Origin: Siphonodentalium dalli
Lineage: Eukaryota; Mollusca; Scaphopoda; Gadilida; Siphonodentaliidae
Assembly (NCBI GenBank): GCA_032622095.1
Contig: CP136066.1
Location: 8,515,784 to 8,579,783 of the forward strand
DNA: 64,000 bases
Reading direction: 5' to 3'
The first letter of the stretch is position 1, and each line of letters starts with the position of its first letter. Below are positions 37,901-48,493 of the stretch, one piece after another. A program made the position numbers and the translations under genes. The notes under the pieces were generated by a model. The model ran no database searches, was not told the DNA's origin, and was given only the letters and a program-made list of their open reading frames with translations.

Positions 37901-40900
37901 CTGAGTGGCGGCCATATTGGATCCACACAGCCACGTTCCGTTTTTCGTGCTACAGGTCAAAAGTCTTGAGTAGCCTTTAATATATGGAATTCATGAATAT
38001 TCAAATGCTCCATATATGGAATGATACTCCAGAAATTTGACCTGTAGCACTAAAAAACGGGGCTGGATGTATCCAGTATGGCCCCGACAAAGCGTATTGC
38101 ACTCAGCTGATATATTATCTTTACCTAATTGCGTATGTAGCTATGTGGTGGAGGAACTTACCAACAGTCATTCCAATGGCTGATAAACTCGTCGACCATC
38201 TGCGGCAAACCACCGACGAGTAACTGGCAACTCCACCAGTAAGATAACGATTTCGAGTTACAAATCCACGATGGAAACATGTGGATGTGAACCCTCATCG
38301 CCAGCGAGGATATGTAACCATAACCGACTGAGCCACAGAGGTCCCCGGTTTACCAATATATTGACATACAATCAAAACATCTGTCTGCACCAGGGGTATA
38401 CCTTGCAAAACCCAGGCACACACATTTGGAACCCTAGCACACACAGGTAAATAAGACCATCTGGGGCATCCATGTTTACTACATTGATTCCCCGGGGTTT
38501 CTCCATCTCCTGATAAAGCTAGGTGTTGACACCCCGGTTGAAGCTTTGGTATGTGCTCCCACCTCGCGTGTCTGTTTTCTCCTGGTTCATCCTAGTGTTT
38601 TTACCCTAGCATACCCTGGTAATTCCACCCACTTTCATGTCAGTGCTAACCACCTGGTGAATCATTATTAACGCTGGTGTTTTATCGGGAATACCATGGA
38701 GTACCATGGTAAACCAGGAGAGAGAAAAACAGGCTAGGTGGAAGCAAATACCCAGGTTTCAACCAGGGTGTAAACACCATGGATTATTAGGAGAGGTAAT
38801 GCTAGGGTGAAAATGCAAAGGATGGGTGGACCATTCTGTTAAAAGTTACACAAACTATCTAAAAATAGAAAATAAAAAATATCATAGCCGAGTGAAATAA
38901 ATGCACACGTAACAAGATGCTTGATTTTGAAGAAAAAAGTTAAATGGATAATGTAGTTTAAATCTCATTTTATGAAAACAAAACTGATTTGTTTATGGAA
39001 AAAACAGACATAGACTTTGCGGTGACAGAAACAGTTTTCGTTTTGAGTTTAACACCTACTAAAATGTAGACCTATTAAGTGTGTAGGTTAAGAATACAGG
39101 TCAGAACATGGAGCTCAGGTATATAGGATATAATTATTCATTGAATGGTGGCCTGATTCCGGATAAAATTAAGAAACATTCTCTATCATTATTATTTTGA
39201 CTAATTGAGATGTTTCGATTTGTTAATGTATAGCTACACAATCATCACATATCAAGCCTTGTGTTAATGAACAAATTAATTTCAATCCAATTTATTTTCA
39301 TTTAATCGACACTTACGTTCATCCTGTTTACAAGAATCATTCCACCCATAGTTCCCCATGTGTAGTCGTCTTGATCAGCCATCTTCTCAAGCGTTTGGAA
39401 TGGCATATCATATCGGGTCACGGTCAGGAAGGCAATCAGGTTTCCGCCATACAGTGCCACCATTATTATAGCGAATATCCACCAAAACGTCAAAAGAGTT
39501 CTGCCAGCTAACGATCTGGCATCATGGACTCCCCCTGTTAATATATGTATATAGTTTTTTTTATACTCTGCAATCGTTCTTCCTCACATAACTGGAGCGT
39601 TTGGTACTCTCATATGACTAGCTATTCAATTTTGCACAAATGTAAATTTCATTCGTTTTGATTTGTCAATTTTGACGGCCATTTTGGGACAGACATTCTA
39701 CATACATATGTATGGTTGACGAATAAGCATTGTTTTGTATATTTCATGTTAATAATAACTTGGCATTAATTGGTGCACCTATCACAGACATTTAGCATTT
39801 TTTCTCGATACCAACTGCTATTTTGGGCGCCATGCTGAATTGGGAAATTTCCCCAATGCGAGTTTTGTATATATTGTTTTGCAAACCAGTCCGCAAATTT
39901 TGAGACCAAATCGGCTTCTTTACCTATTTATTCATTATTGATTGCTAAAATATATAAACAGAGGACAACGCGCATCTCAATTGACAATATTTACGGGTGG
40001 CGCAATGACACATTTCACGAAAGCGGAGCTTGAGTGAAATGTGACTAAGCTACGTCCACAACTCATTCGATAAAGTATTATGTATTATAATATCAGTAAA
40101 GTGCAGTAATACTCTGTAATAGTCTGTATTGATTCAACACTTTTGTGTAGAAGATTTTAATCCATGACTGAGACTACCATATATACTATAACTTCATCCA
40201 ATCCTGATGTCTGATGCGACTAAAAACGGTAATTATATGTGCATTAACGGAGCGGATCGTGGCCGTCGTGTACGTTGGCAACGTCAACTGGAAGTAGTTT
40301 CGGCTTGCATTCCACTTGGGGTATACAAAGATAGGTATTACTGAAATTTTGCGAAAACCCTGTGCCAATGCATTCTCTTATATATGCGAGTCGACCATAT
40401 GTCGCCTCGCATATATACGAGAATGAATTGGCCTATCAAAATTTATATTATTTTCTACAATTGTTGAAGGACGTAAGAACAAATTATTAAAATTGTTAAA
40501 GAATACAAGGAAAAAATGATACAAATTGTTATAGAATGTAAGAAAAAATAATAAAAATTGTTAAAGTGTATGCAATACAGATCTGTAGGCGCTATTCGAT
40601 GAGGCCAACCGTTCTGAGAGCCAGGAACATATTGTCATTTACATGTTATCTGGGATCATGATCAACGATACAGCAATCGACATAAGCGGATTAATGTCAC
40701 CGTGGAACGAGTCATGTTGACCTAATGCATCGCAAACCTTGCCGACGGAGCGACCGAGGACTCCGTTTTGTTTCAATTGAGTCAGTAGTTATTTTCTGAA
40801 TTGGACCCTCTTTAGATTTAGTGGATAAATCGGGCATAGAAACAGTTGCTTCCGATAACCGAAATAATGTTATTCGCGAGAATGCTAGCAGCCTCACCTT

Positions 40901-43900
40901 GTGCCAGCATTGCGCCATACACGTACCACACCGCGTCGTAAAACACATGCAGTCCTTCTATCTCCCTGTTGTTTCTTGCATAGTACGGGTTATATTTCTC
41001 GATGATGAAGAGTGTGATGCTGACAATTGGTAATAAGAGTAGTATCGTGAGTATAACAGGCCACGCGAATGGGTCACTCAGCTGTCTCCATTTACGTGAC
41101 CAGGGGTCTGGTTTCTTCATGGCGCCAGTGACATGCTCGTAGAAGTATGGGTAGCTGAAGTCCATAACCTCCATGCGCGCCGGGTCAATAGCCAATGCAG
41201 CCACAATCATGTCGACAGCCTGCAAATATAAGGCATAGGAATGTTACAAACTACAGGTTCCCGTCCAAACGGCTAACGTATTTAATTTGTGAATGTAGTA
41301 ATATACAAACAGATAAACTTCAAAATTATATAGCAATTTCTGCTACATGTAGGTGTGGACACTCTGTAGAAAACGCTTTCCACTATTTTTTTGAATGTCA
41401 CCTACACTTTGAAGAAAGAATTACATTCGTAGTAATCTTCTGCGTTTTAATATGCATTCAGTTAATACATTACTATTTGGGGACCCGAACTTAAAAGAAT
41501 TAGACAATGAAAAGATCTTTAATGCTGTGCAATACTACCTACGAGATACAACACACGAGGACAATCCGACAAAGTTATATCAGGACGCTCGCATCAAGAT
41601 ACAAATTGTAAAATGTTATCAAAGCACAATGAGGTACATGTATCACATTTAAAACTGCTACTCGATAATCTTATTGAAATTGTGTAGAATTGGTGGGGTG
41701 GTGAGACTAGACTACAAACTATACTTCAAATAATATATAACGATATATGTATACACTATTGTGTTGGCAACCCAAATTATTATATATCAGTGTTATAACG
41801 GCAATTGGGAGAGGGGGTTATGATTAAGCGGATCGCACTTGTCCTCCAATCCCAATTCCGATCTGTATTGTAATATACTTATTGGTAATAAATATGTTTA
41901 AACTAACGGCCAACGTCAAATTAGGGCGATAACGTAAATAATTTCGTGAATCCGTTTCGCAGTCAGTGACTTGCAGTTTGCGTTCGATTTAGTTGGAACG
42001 AGGCTATGGGTAAATGGGTTACAGGAAACGGGTAGTGTTTGGTAATATATATGCGATATAAATTCAAATGTTCCACATGTCAGATTTCATCGAAATTTGC
42101 ATGGTCTTTACTTATCAATTAGTTTGCCGTAGAAGGTCTGCTTTATATATATGCACACGCCATCAACGCAATTTTGATCTTGCATATATTTTCATCGTGC
42201 CCCGTCGCCTTGGCATCGCCTCGCACAATGCACCGTGTCAAAACACTATTGGGCGGGTTATATGCTAAATCTTGGGTGTGCTCACTTAATACAATATTTA
42301 AGATGCATACCATATCCATATTTCAACAACCTAATTGTTTTCTAAACTGATAATTGGACAGATCTGAACATTTACATTATATCATAAAATTAGGGATTAT
42401 CTGATGCGTTTTCCCTGGAGTAAATGTCAGATATAGTTGTGATTCTCCAATTTATTACCTTTCTCTCGGCTTCGCCAACTAATCCAGTCCATTTGCCGTC
42501 GTCTCCGGGAACTCCCCACTGTTGGTCTGCTGGCTCGGATAGAACATAGCTGCAAAGTGTATATATATTGATCTTGGCGTTCACAATCATGTAAATAACA
42601 ATTTCCGGCCGAATATGCATGTGATTTTCGAAACCAATAGTAACATACTCCAAAAGTACGTATCGTTAAACCTGGCAAATATTTGATTCATTGAATACAC
42701 GTTCCTTCAAAAACCATCCCGATCATAATTATATACATGCATGTGAAATTCGTATATACAAATATGTGCATTGTTGTCGGATAAAATTATATTCATAAAA
42801 TGATCTTATCATTTGTTAAGTGACCAGGCAGTCATTTTTAACAATATTTCCGATAATGGTTAACCATTATAATTTCGATATCTGGATCGCGAAGAAAACA
42901 ACAGAACATCAACAACGAGCAAATGAAATGATTCAAGTTGTCCTTGTAAATTATTCGACACTTTCTTTACTAAATACTCATTTCCCTTAGGAAATATTCC
43001 GATAATAAGTTATTTATAACTATTTATCTGAATTTTCCTTGCAAGTGTGTGAGAATACTTCTTCCCTTGACAGTAGTATACGTTAATATGTGTGTCGTCT
43101 GCTTATATTTCCTCTACATCTATCCAGCTGGATAATTACACCATTTAATATATATAGTACTAGCTGAATCAGGCTCCATTTTGGCAGCCTTTATTCAGCG
43201 TCGGAGGGGCATGTTACCCGTGTGCGCTTCGCGCACATTTGGACCTAAATATTCACATAGGTTCATATTTGACTTATTTGCTTCTGAAATAAGCCAAGCC
43301 CATAGTGGACTTATACGTTATTATGTTGGATGGCACGGGCCACAATACAAACACATATATAAAGAGTATATATCTGGTCTGCAAATATGTTCATATTGAA
43401 GCTAAGTATTTATATTTATTTTATTCTGAATTAGGCCCATAGTGAGCTTATTTTAATTTGTGTTTTTTATTTGATTTATTTAATTAAATTTGTTTAAATT
43501 AAACTTTTGAAAAACTAACGCCGTTATAACCTCCGCCATGATACTCCGAGTGTCAACACATCAAATCTGTTTGCAATCGGTTCTAGGGGTCTGGGAAAAA
43601 ATGCGAACAGACAGACATATCCTACTCTGTTATATCAACTGACGGGATAATCCATTTAGTAAAGCAAAGGTTAACCCTTTCAGTGCCAGGTCCGATTTAT
43701 AAGAGAATGCATGGCCTATCAATTTTTCATCATTTGTTATTATTTTTAACAATTTTTTACAATTTTAATAATTTTTTCTTATATTCTTTAACAGACTTAT
43801 TTTGTAGGTTTAGTGCCAGGGAATCTTACGTTTTTCATGGGCATAAAAAGCATTACTATGAATAATTGGTGATAGTTTTGAGTTATAACATGCCCCTAAG

Positions 43901-46900
43901 GTTTTATCCAGTTTGATTTTAAATTCGCTATAGCATGCTTAAGCATACCCAAAACAAATTCAACCCAAACAAATCTAAAAAAAGAAAAGAAAGAGGGTTA
44001 AAACATTATGACGATAATATGGGCAACTCACCTAAAGTTGAGAATGACAGACAACTCGTGCAGCATATCCATGCAGAATCCCACATAGCCATTGCCATTT
44101 TCAGACTTCATGACGAATGGTTCCCACTACATGTTAAATATATGGTTAAAGGAATATCATGGATTGTATTGTGTCCTCTTTCCGTCACATACTGTTTTCA
44201 CTTGGTTTTTCGCTTGCTTCGGTTCCTTTGTGGCGAAGCAAGCGAAATAATCTCTATTATTTCGGTTCCTTCACCACGAAGGAAGCGAAAAAACAAAACG
44301 AAGTAAGCGAAAAAATCAAACGACGAAAGCGAAAAAAACATCATTTTTATTTCGCATCCTTCGTTTGTTTGTTTTTTTTTTCCCCCGCTTTTTTGTTCGT
44401 GCGACAATTTTTTTTTTTGACTTTCGGTGGTTCCTTACTTGCTTCGAGAAGAATCCGAAGCAGGCGACGGAACCACCGAAACCCAAGAACACCTGTTTTT
44501 CTTGGTTATTGTTGTTGGATTTCGGTGGTTGCTTCAGATACTTCTCGAAGCAAGCGAAGGAACCGCCGAAAGCTAAACAAAGCAAGGGAAATAACAATGT
44601 TTTTTTCGCTTTCGTCGTTTGACTTTTTTCGCTTGCTTCGTTTGATTTTTTTCGCTTGCTTCGTTTGATTTTTTCGGTTCCTTCGTGGCGAATTGAGATT
44701 ATGTCGCTTTCTTCGCCGCGAAGGAACCGAAGCAAGCGAAAGAGAAAACAAACGAAGGAAACGAAAACAGTATGTGGCGGAAACAGGACACCACAGGATT
44801 GTCACATGCACACAAGGTGGAACCGAGTCAAGGTTGGAACCTAACTGCTGGGTTCTATCTTGGTACCATGCTTTATGTCGAAACACATTATCACATTATG
44901 AGCATTTATTACGTCATCAATTCAAACTGATTCTCAAATAAGAAAACAAAACAGGCATGTTATAAACTGTGTACATAGATCAGACGATATTTCGACCGAA
45001 GATCTCAACAGTAGCTGTCATGAAAACTATAATGTTCAATGTAAATTATATCATCTTAAATATACATAGATATAGTAGGATTTAGATCTAAACTTTTGAT
45101 CATCGAATATATATATTGCTATGTTTAAATATATCACCATGAATATGTTATGTTATATAACTTGTTATATTGTTATTAAATTATGAAGAGTATGTACTTA
45201 CTGAGATGGAGTTTTCTGTTAATAGACGATATGCTAAGTTATGTTACAAATCTCATGAACACTTACTGGCAGCGTGCCGACAGCAAATGTGGCATTATTG
45301 AAACCAAACTTAGTGTTGGGGAATATATCGCGGACATCGAACGTTATGCCGTCGTGTGATGAGATTGAGTTAACTCGTTGAAAACCTCGGCCATCTTTGG
45401 TCCACATCAGGGTATCCACGCTATATTCGACCCGCTGTTCCCTAATCAGGTCTTTGTAAATCTGAATGATAGAAAAAAAATATAGTATATAAAATAATTC
45501 GATGAAGCATCTGTCTAACTTATCTTCATAGATGTAGAGGATCTGCAACTCGTTATGTTGGGATATAAGATTTTATTAACCCTTTACCCAAAAGAACGGC
45601 CCTGTGCCAATGCATTCTCTTATATATGCGAGTCGACCATAGGTCGCCTCGCATATATAAGAGAATGCATTGGCTTAACACATTAAAAATTATAAAATTG
45701 TTAAAGAATGTAAGAAAAAATGGTAAAAAGTGTTAAAAAAAGATTTTTTTTAGACCAATGCATTCTCTTATATATGCGAGGCGACCTATGGTCGACTCGC
45801 ATATATAAGAGAATGCATTGGCACAGGGCATAACTGTAACTATCACAATGTGGTCAAGGAGCTCGTTCCAATGATATCCATATTTCTATGGTTCTATTGA
45901 GACAGACCGAAGATATGTTAGGCTGTTGAAGCTTTATTTGGCCGGTTTTGGCCGTTTTGTTGGGTAAAGGGTTAAACGAGTTTGATAAATTTGATTCACA
46001 ACGAGTCGTAGACGAGTTGTGAATCAAATTTATCAAACGAGTTTCATAAAATCTGATATCCCAACATAACGAGTTGAAGATCTTGTATGTCACATGAAAA
46101 AAACTAAAGCTTTATGCCTTTTTAACATCAGCTCTGTAGAGAACACGCAAACTGTATACAATTCTTGTGTTGGCTCAGACGCTTCACCACTATGCGCCAG
46201 TACTGCGCTACGTGCGCAACGAAATATAGTCCCTTTTAATTTCGTCTTTGTTTGACGTCTATTGGGTTATTTATTGGTAACATTTGTCAATATTATAATT
46301 TTAATCAAAACAAATAATCTGTTTTCAATAGTAATTCACAGAATGGTACGGAATCAAAATTACGTCACGCGCGCAGGTATACAATCAAAGTGATTACCGC
46401 TTGGACTATTTGCTATTAGCCACTCGTGCCAGATAAGAAAATATGTAATGGATTTTCCAATGATATTATAGGGGTTTCATGTGATATATCTCTATTACAA
46501 CGCTATCTCTCATATTTCACAGTAGATACCTTTCGCAAAATGACATACTATTGTTAACAATTACGCATAGCTAATAGTAGTTGTAATTGTTTTCGAATGG
46601 TCCAAAAACCGTCTCAAAGAATGGACTACTAGTCCGTTTGTGAGAATATCGTGTCGCTCAAACTTCTTGCCACTCGCAGTAACGTGATACGGTTCTGGTT
46701 CTCGTGATTACTGTGTACACAGGAATGTTATCAGGTCATAGCTTAGCGATTCGCATTTCGCAAACTATCATGTTTCACGGCGACGAATGGTTTGATTTCC
46801 TCTGTGCGATAGATGTTAGGTCACATGTCGATTATAATTTAAGGACAAAATATCACTCTCAACTCTCATATTCAGGTTCAGAGAAACGGTGTCGAACTAT

Positions 46901-47703
46901 ATGATATATATATGTGAGTTTGTTGAAATTCCTAAACCGTAATCGTAACATCGGCTATGACAAAAAAGACTGATAAAAACAATACAGATTTTAGTAGCAT
47001 ATTACCATATTCAGCAGTAGTTCATTATTCGAAAGGTGTATGTTCACCATTTCCACCATTTTGATACGTCTGTAATTGCACGGATGAGTTGGAAAGATAT
47101 ATGGACATATATAGCAGATATCAATCTTATTGAAGAATATAATTTTCCATTCCATTAACACCACAGACATACCGTGGATAAACCACGGGGAAGTTCGATA
47201 TATCTAATCAAACCATTATTGAAATCTACCATTGGGTCATTTGATTGCAAAAATTTCCAATGTCCAATTCGGTCGCTGAATCTGGATATAACAATAGATT
47301 GACTGTTGGAATTAAATTACAACCCTCTAATTGTTGGTCGGTGGCTTTATTTAAATTTCCATTCGCTGTGACAAGTCAAAATGATCCAGCTCTGCAATCC
47401 AAACTGACAAAGTCAAAAGTTTGGATAAGATAAGTTAGGTAAAATGCAGACAAGTGTTTGACTAAACACAATTTGTCAATGTGACTAAGCCATTCCCCAC
47501 AGTTCGTTAAGTGACTAGATAACTTACTTGTACCTTTTAAATAATTCACAAGTACGCTATTCAGTTTGTTCGGTAAACGGATACGTTACCTTTAAATAAT
47601 TCGCCAATAAGCTCTGCAGTTCGTTTTGAGATACGGTTTCGTTCGATGAATCCAGAACGCACCCCAGTTGATATAGGACTGCCTTCAGGACCGTCTGTGT
47701 TGC
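34730..47703 (-). CDS. Ionotropic glutamate receptor-like gene, 3' eight exons
   Basis: Eight minus-strand exons with GT/AG borders join in phase to about 510 codons. In order they give the end of the amino-terminal domain, the S1 half of the ligand-binding domain, M1, the re-entrant pore, M3, S2, M4 and a stop. The product would be a ligand-gated cation channel subunit in the plasma membrane. Family hallmarks seen are WEPFVM, GFCMDMLHEL, the WTGLVGEAERK region, MDFSYPY, SLAGRTLLTFWW, the M3 stretch, and KVWRQKWW before M4. In M3 the usual SYTANLAAF is replaced by ALYGGNLIAF, as in divergent invertebrate receptors and IR-type receptors. In S1 the arginine before MEVMDF is kept, but the Pro and Thr of the PLT motif are Ala. 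The Q/R-site position appears to be Ala. The agonist is therefore not predictable. The signal peptide and most of the amino-terminal domain lie outside the window, beyond the retroelement at 48-63 kb. Confidence 0.88.
35148..35302. mobile_element. Hairpin MITE
   Basis: TAAGAAATAACTCTTG at the left and CAAGAGTTATTTCTTA at the right are perfect inverted repeats, continued by diverged AAGGTTAT...ATAACC and GTTATAAC arms. Confidence 0.75.
36542..36688. mobile_element. Hairpin MITE
   Basis: The outer CCGCACAT/ATGTGCGG pair and inner AGAATCGCCT/AGGCGATTCT with GAGTCGAT/ATCGACTC-type arms form a long imperfect hairpin of about 147 bp. Confidence 0.7.
37110..37480 (+). repeat. Dispersed repeat, copy B
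   Basis: Diverged match to 4,143-4,490. Within it a 46-bp-scale tandem duplication (CTCTATAACCAATGTATGCT twice, near 37,155 and 37,202) is not present in copy A. Confidence 0.75.
37607..37872 (-). CDS. iGluR-like exon (S2)
   Basis: Acceptor ATCTTGCAG; donor GTAAGA at 37,601-37,606. 266 bp, beginning in phase 0 and leaving two bases. It encodes RSKISLVKKLWTEIE, the S2 helix after the M3-S2 linker, then YNYVYINDRTILE at the position where the family carries its ligand-contacting acid. A cysteine (ARDCSIHV) and YAIGFQNNSPYTEIF, equivalent to the YGIATPKGSP region, follow. Whether the ligand-binding acid is present is unclear: Asn or Asp depending on alignment. Confidence 0.88.
37938..38060. mobile_element. 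Hairpin MITE
   Basis: The left arm CCGTTTTTCGTGCTACAGGT, continuing into CAAA, pairs with TTTGACCTGTAGCAC...AACGG at the right. The left arm lies 66 bp upstream of the S2 exon's acceptor. Confidence 0.75.
38150..38345 (-). repeat. tRNA-derived SINE-like sequence
   Basis: On the minus strand, starting near 38,343, an A-box-like TGGCTCAGTCGGTTA is followed about 40 bases later by the B-box-like GGGTTCACATCC. The rest runs to a GGTTTGCCGCAGATGG body. The pol III box spacing is right for a tRNA-derived SINE; the 3' end was not determined. Confidence 0.6.
38390..38830. repeat. Degenerate CCAGG/CCTGG-rich repeat block
   Basis: Short words such as ACCAGGG, CCTGGTAA, TACCATGG, CCTAGTGT and CTAGGGT recur in both orientations. 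This could be a scrambled inverted microarray. No coding signal. Confidence 0.45.
39317..39534 (-). CDS. iGluR-like exon (M3 and M3-S2 linker)
   Basis: Acceptor TTAACAG; donor GTAAGT at 39,311-39,316. The first two bases complete a Gly codon from the upstream exon. It encodes GVHDARSLAGR, then M3 (FWWIFAIIMVALYGGNLIAF), LTVTRYDMPFQTLEKMA and a GTMGG motif. The gating motif SYTANLAAF is replaced by ALYGGNLIAF. Confidence 0.9.
39535..40897. other. Intron with TTAA-type MITE fragment
   Basis: No exon recognised. A partial MITE copy lies at 40,348-40,435. Confidence 0.55.
40348..40435. repeat. Partial TTAA-type MITE hairpin
   Basis: CCCTGTGCCAATGCATTCTC followed by the GCGAGTCGACCATATGTCGC hairpin and its returning arm. 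Both TTAA termini of the full element are missing. Confidence 0.8.
40898..41219 (-). CDS. iGluR-like exon (S1 end, M1, pore)
   Basis: Acceptor ATTTGCAG; donor GTGAGG at 40,892-40,897. 322 bp, phase 0 in and one base out. It encodes AVDMIVAALAIDPARMEVMD (ligand-binding arginine kept), then FSYPYFYEHVTGAMKKPD and M1 (WPVILTILLLLPIVSITLFI). A cytoplasmic linker follows, then the pore FYDAVWYVYGAMLAQG. Aligning GAMLAQGG with the AMPA pore GAFMQQG puts Ala at the Q/R site. Confidence 0.9.
41244..41660 (+). pseudogene. LINE 3'-end fragment
   Basis: Two overlapping plus-strand frames read like the C-terminal tail of many LINE polyproteins: CRCGHSVENAFHYFFECHLH, then in a shifted frame VNTLLFGDPNLKELDNEKIF. 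The fragment is 5'-truncated, lies antisense to the receptor gene and starts only about 25 bp from the 41,219 splice acceptor. Confidence 0.75.
41665..42458. other. Intron remainder, nothing seen
   Basis: No exon or clear repeat. Confidence 0.4.
42459..42549 (-). CDS. iGluR-like exon (S1)
   Basis: Acceptor ACTTTGCAG; donor GTAATA at 42,453-42,458. 91 bp. The first base completes a Ser codon, and 30 codons follow: YVLSEPADQQWGVPGDDGKW then TGLVGEAERK. This is the S1 loop and helix that precede the ligand-contacting segment. Confidence 0.9.
42550..44031. other. Intron with old MITE fragment
   Basis: It contains a diverged TTAACCCTTT...CAGTGCCAGG MITE relative at about 43,672-43,822. No exon recognised. 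Confidence 0.5.
43672..43822. repeat. Diverged TTAA-type MITE relic
   Basis: GTTAACCCTTTCAGTGCCAG and ATAAGAGAATGCATGGCCTA, then the AATTTT-rich linker and TTCTTTAACAG, correspond in order to parts of the complete copies, with deletions. Confidence 0.55.
44032..44126 (-). CDS. iGluR-like exon (start of S1)
   Basis: A short exon of 95 bp. Acceptor TAACATGTAG; donor GTGAGT at 44,026-44,031. It encodes WEPFVMKSENGNGYVGFCMD then MLHELSVILNF, the classic S1 opening (EPFVM and GFCxDLL). It starts in phase 0 after the ...VGTLP end of the upstream exon and leaves two bases for the next. Confidence 0.92.
44171..44791. mobile_element. Multi-hairpin foldback element
   Basis: The outer ends GTGTCCTCTTTCCGTCACAT and the reverse complement of ATGTGGCGGAAACAGGACAC form terminal inverted repeats, followed inward by CATACTGTTTTC on both sides. 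The interior is built from many inverted copies of CGAAGCAAGCGAAA and CTTCGGTTCCTTCGTGGCGAAG. The overlapping long frames on both strands are artefacts of this. It lies in the intron between the two upstream S1-region exons. Confidence 0.7.
45267..45461 (-). CDS. iGluR-like exon (ATD to S1 linker)
   Basis: Acceptor TTCTATCATTCAG after a T run; donor GTAAGT at 45,261-45,266. Exactly 65 codons, phase 0 at both ends. It encodes IYKDLIREQRVEYSVDTLMW and finishes with FGFNNATFAVGTLP, the strand that opens S1 in this family. It contains a possible N-glycosylation site (NAT). Confidence 0.88.
45540..46082. mobile_element. Palindromic element split by a nested MITE
   Basis: The left arm (ACTCGTTATGTTGGGATATA, from 45,540) is matched inverted by the right arm ending at 46,082 (TATCCCAACATAACGAGT). 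The inner arms ACGAGTTTGATAAATTTGAT and ATCAAATTTATCAAACGAG also pair. The MITE at 45,580-45,971 is inserted at a TTAA inside the left arm, splitting a roughly 150-bp hairpin element. Confidence 0.75.
45580..45971. mobile_element. TTAA-flanked MITE (piggyBac-type), copy 1
   Basis: TTAA lies directly outside both ends (45,576-45,579 and 45,972-45,975). Terminal inverted repeats are CCCTTTACCC...GGGTAAAGGG. Inside, two copies of a hairpin with arms CCAATGCATTCTCTTATATA face each other across an A/T-rich linker. A TTAA target and CCC ends are typical of piggyBac-related elements; that assignment is inferred. No transposase is encoded. Confidence 0.85.
46090..47589. other. Intron, nothing seen
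   Basis: No exon or repeat recognised between the nested hairpins and the upstream exon. Confidence 0.4.
47590..47703 (-). CDS. Probable iGluR-like exon (ATD part)
   Basis: The donor AAAG|GTAACG at 47,584-47,589 fits. To join the next exon in phase 0 the frame must be the one reading LKAVLYQLGCVLDSSNETVS then ELQSLLANYLK. That frame has a stop just before 47,751, so I place the acceptor at TTCCTCTCCAG, giving an exon of exactly 38 codons, phase 0 at both ends. The amino-terminal domain is poorly conserved, so homology does not confirm it. A longer exon from 47,818 would use another frame and not join. Confidence 0.5.
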
Positions 47704-48023
47704 CTGGAGAGGAATCCCCGATAAAAATGTGTTTACGTTCCCAATTCCCATTCACGCCGTCAGCTAATTTGGCAAAATTGTACACAATGCCATTATAAAG
47801 TCGACAATAAATATCCATCTGAAAATTATACTGACTTATGGTGTAATAGATAGAGTATGAATACCAAGATGAAACCGTGAATATTCACAAATATCTACCA
47901 AAATCTAACGATCGCTGAGGGGAGCAGAAATGTCGCATATTAGAACTGTAGGCCAAATGTAAAAGGAAAATATGTTTACCGCGTCTTTCAGTTACCGGTA
48001 TTCCAAATGAGGGAAATGTGCAT
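47704..48023. other. Host sequence left of the retroelement
   Basis: Probable intron of the receptor gene. GCAT at 48,020-48,023 is the left copy of the target duplication. Confidence 0.5.
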
Positions 48024-48479
48024 TGTGAGGTAATGAACACATAGATATAGTAGGTACAAGTCTTTATTATGTTGTGAATAAGATATGCAGTGTGTACAAA
48101 TATAATGATCAATAGTCGCCGCGAAATGATGTCCCCGAATGGGTGATGCCTGGTGTGAATGATGCCTGGATATGATCTAGGTAGGAGATGAGTCTAGTGA
48201 AAGCATGAGGTGATGGGATGTGGTTGTCTCTTATATACTATTTGGGACGCATATTAGATGAGGCGTTTGGCAATACACATCGGGATTGGTTCCTTCGTTA
48301 TGGGCATTTCCCTTGACCATATTTGGGAGCCATCTTCATTGTGTGTATATCTTCGCTGAGATTAAGACGTGTGAGGTTTCGAGAACCGAACACGAATATC
48401 TGAGTTTGGGGTTTTATATATTGGGACATTCGTATAGTTTGAATCAAGTTGTGAGATTATAATGGGTAGTTATCTCACA
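48024..48479 (-). repeat. 3' LTR (456 bp)
   Basis: In element orientation it starts TGTGAGATAACTACCC and ends CCTCACA. A TATA box (TATATAAAAC) is at 48,411-48,420 and the AATAAA signal at 48,063-48,068, leaving about 40 bp to the end. Being in the sense of the host receptor gene, the signal could end host transcripts. Confidence 0.95.
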
Positions 48480-48493
48480 TATGTCCCCCACCC
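48480..48493 (-). other. Polypurine tract
   Basis: On the minus strand GGGTGGGGGACATA lies directly before the 3' LTR, where plus-strand DNA synthesis would be primed. Confidence 0.8.

Larger units (their letters stand above)
37873..39316. other. Intron with MITE, SINE-like and CCAGG-rich block
   Basis: It contains the hairpin at 37,938-38,060, a tRNA-like SINE (about 38,150-38,345) and a degenerate CCTGGT/ACCAGG/CTAGG-rich repeat block (38,390-38,830). No further exon is recognised. Confidence 0.55.

Noticed and set aside
44135-44941. Several overlapping 80-170 residue frames on both strands
   Set aside because: They are translations of the inverted CGAAGCAAGCGAAA units; codon content is repeat-driven.
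47590-47818. Longer exon starting after TTTTCAG at 47,819
   Set aside because: It is open in a frame that does not join the next exon in phase, whereas the shorter exon does.
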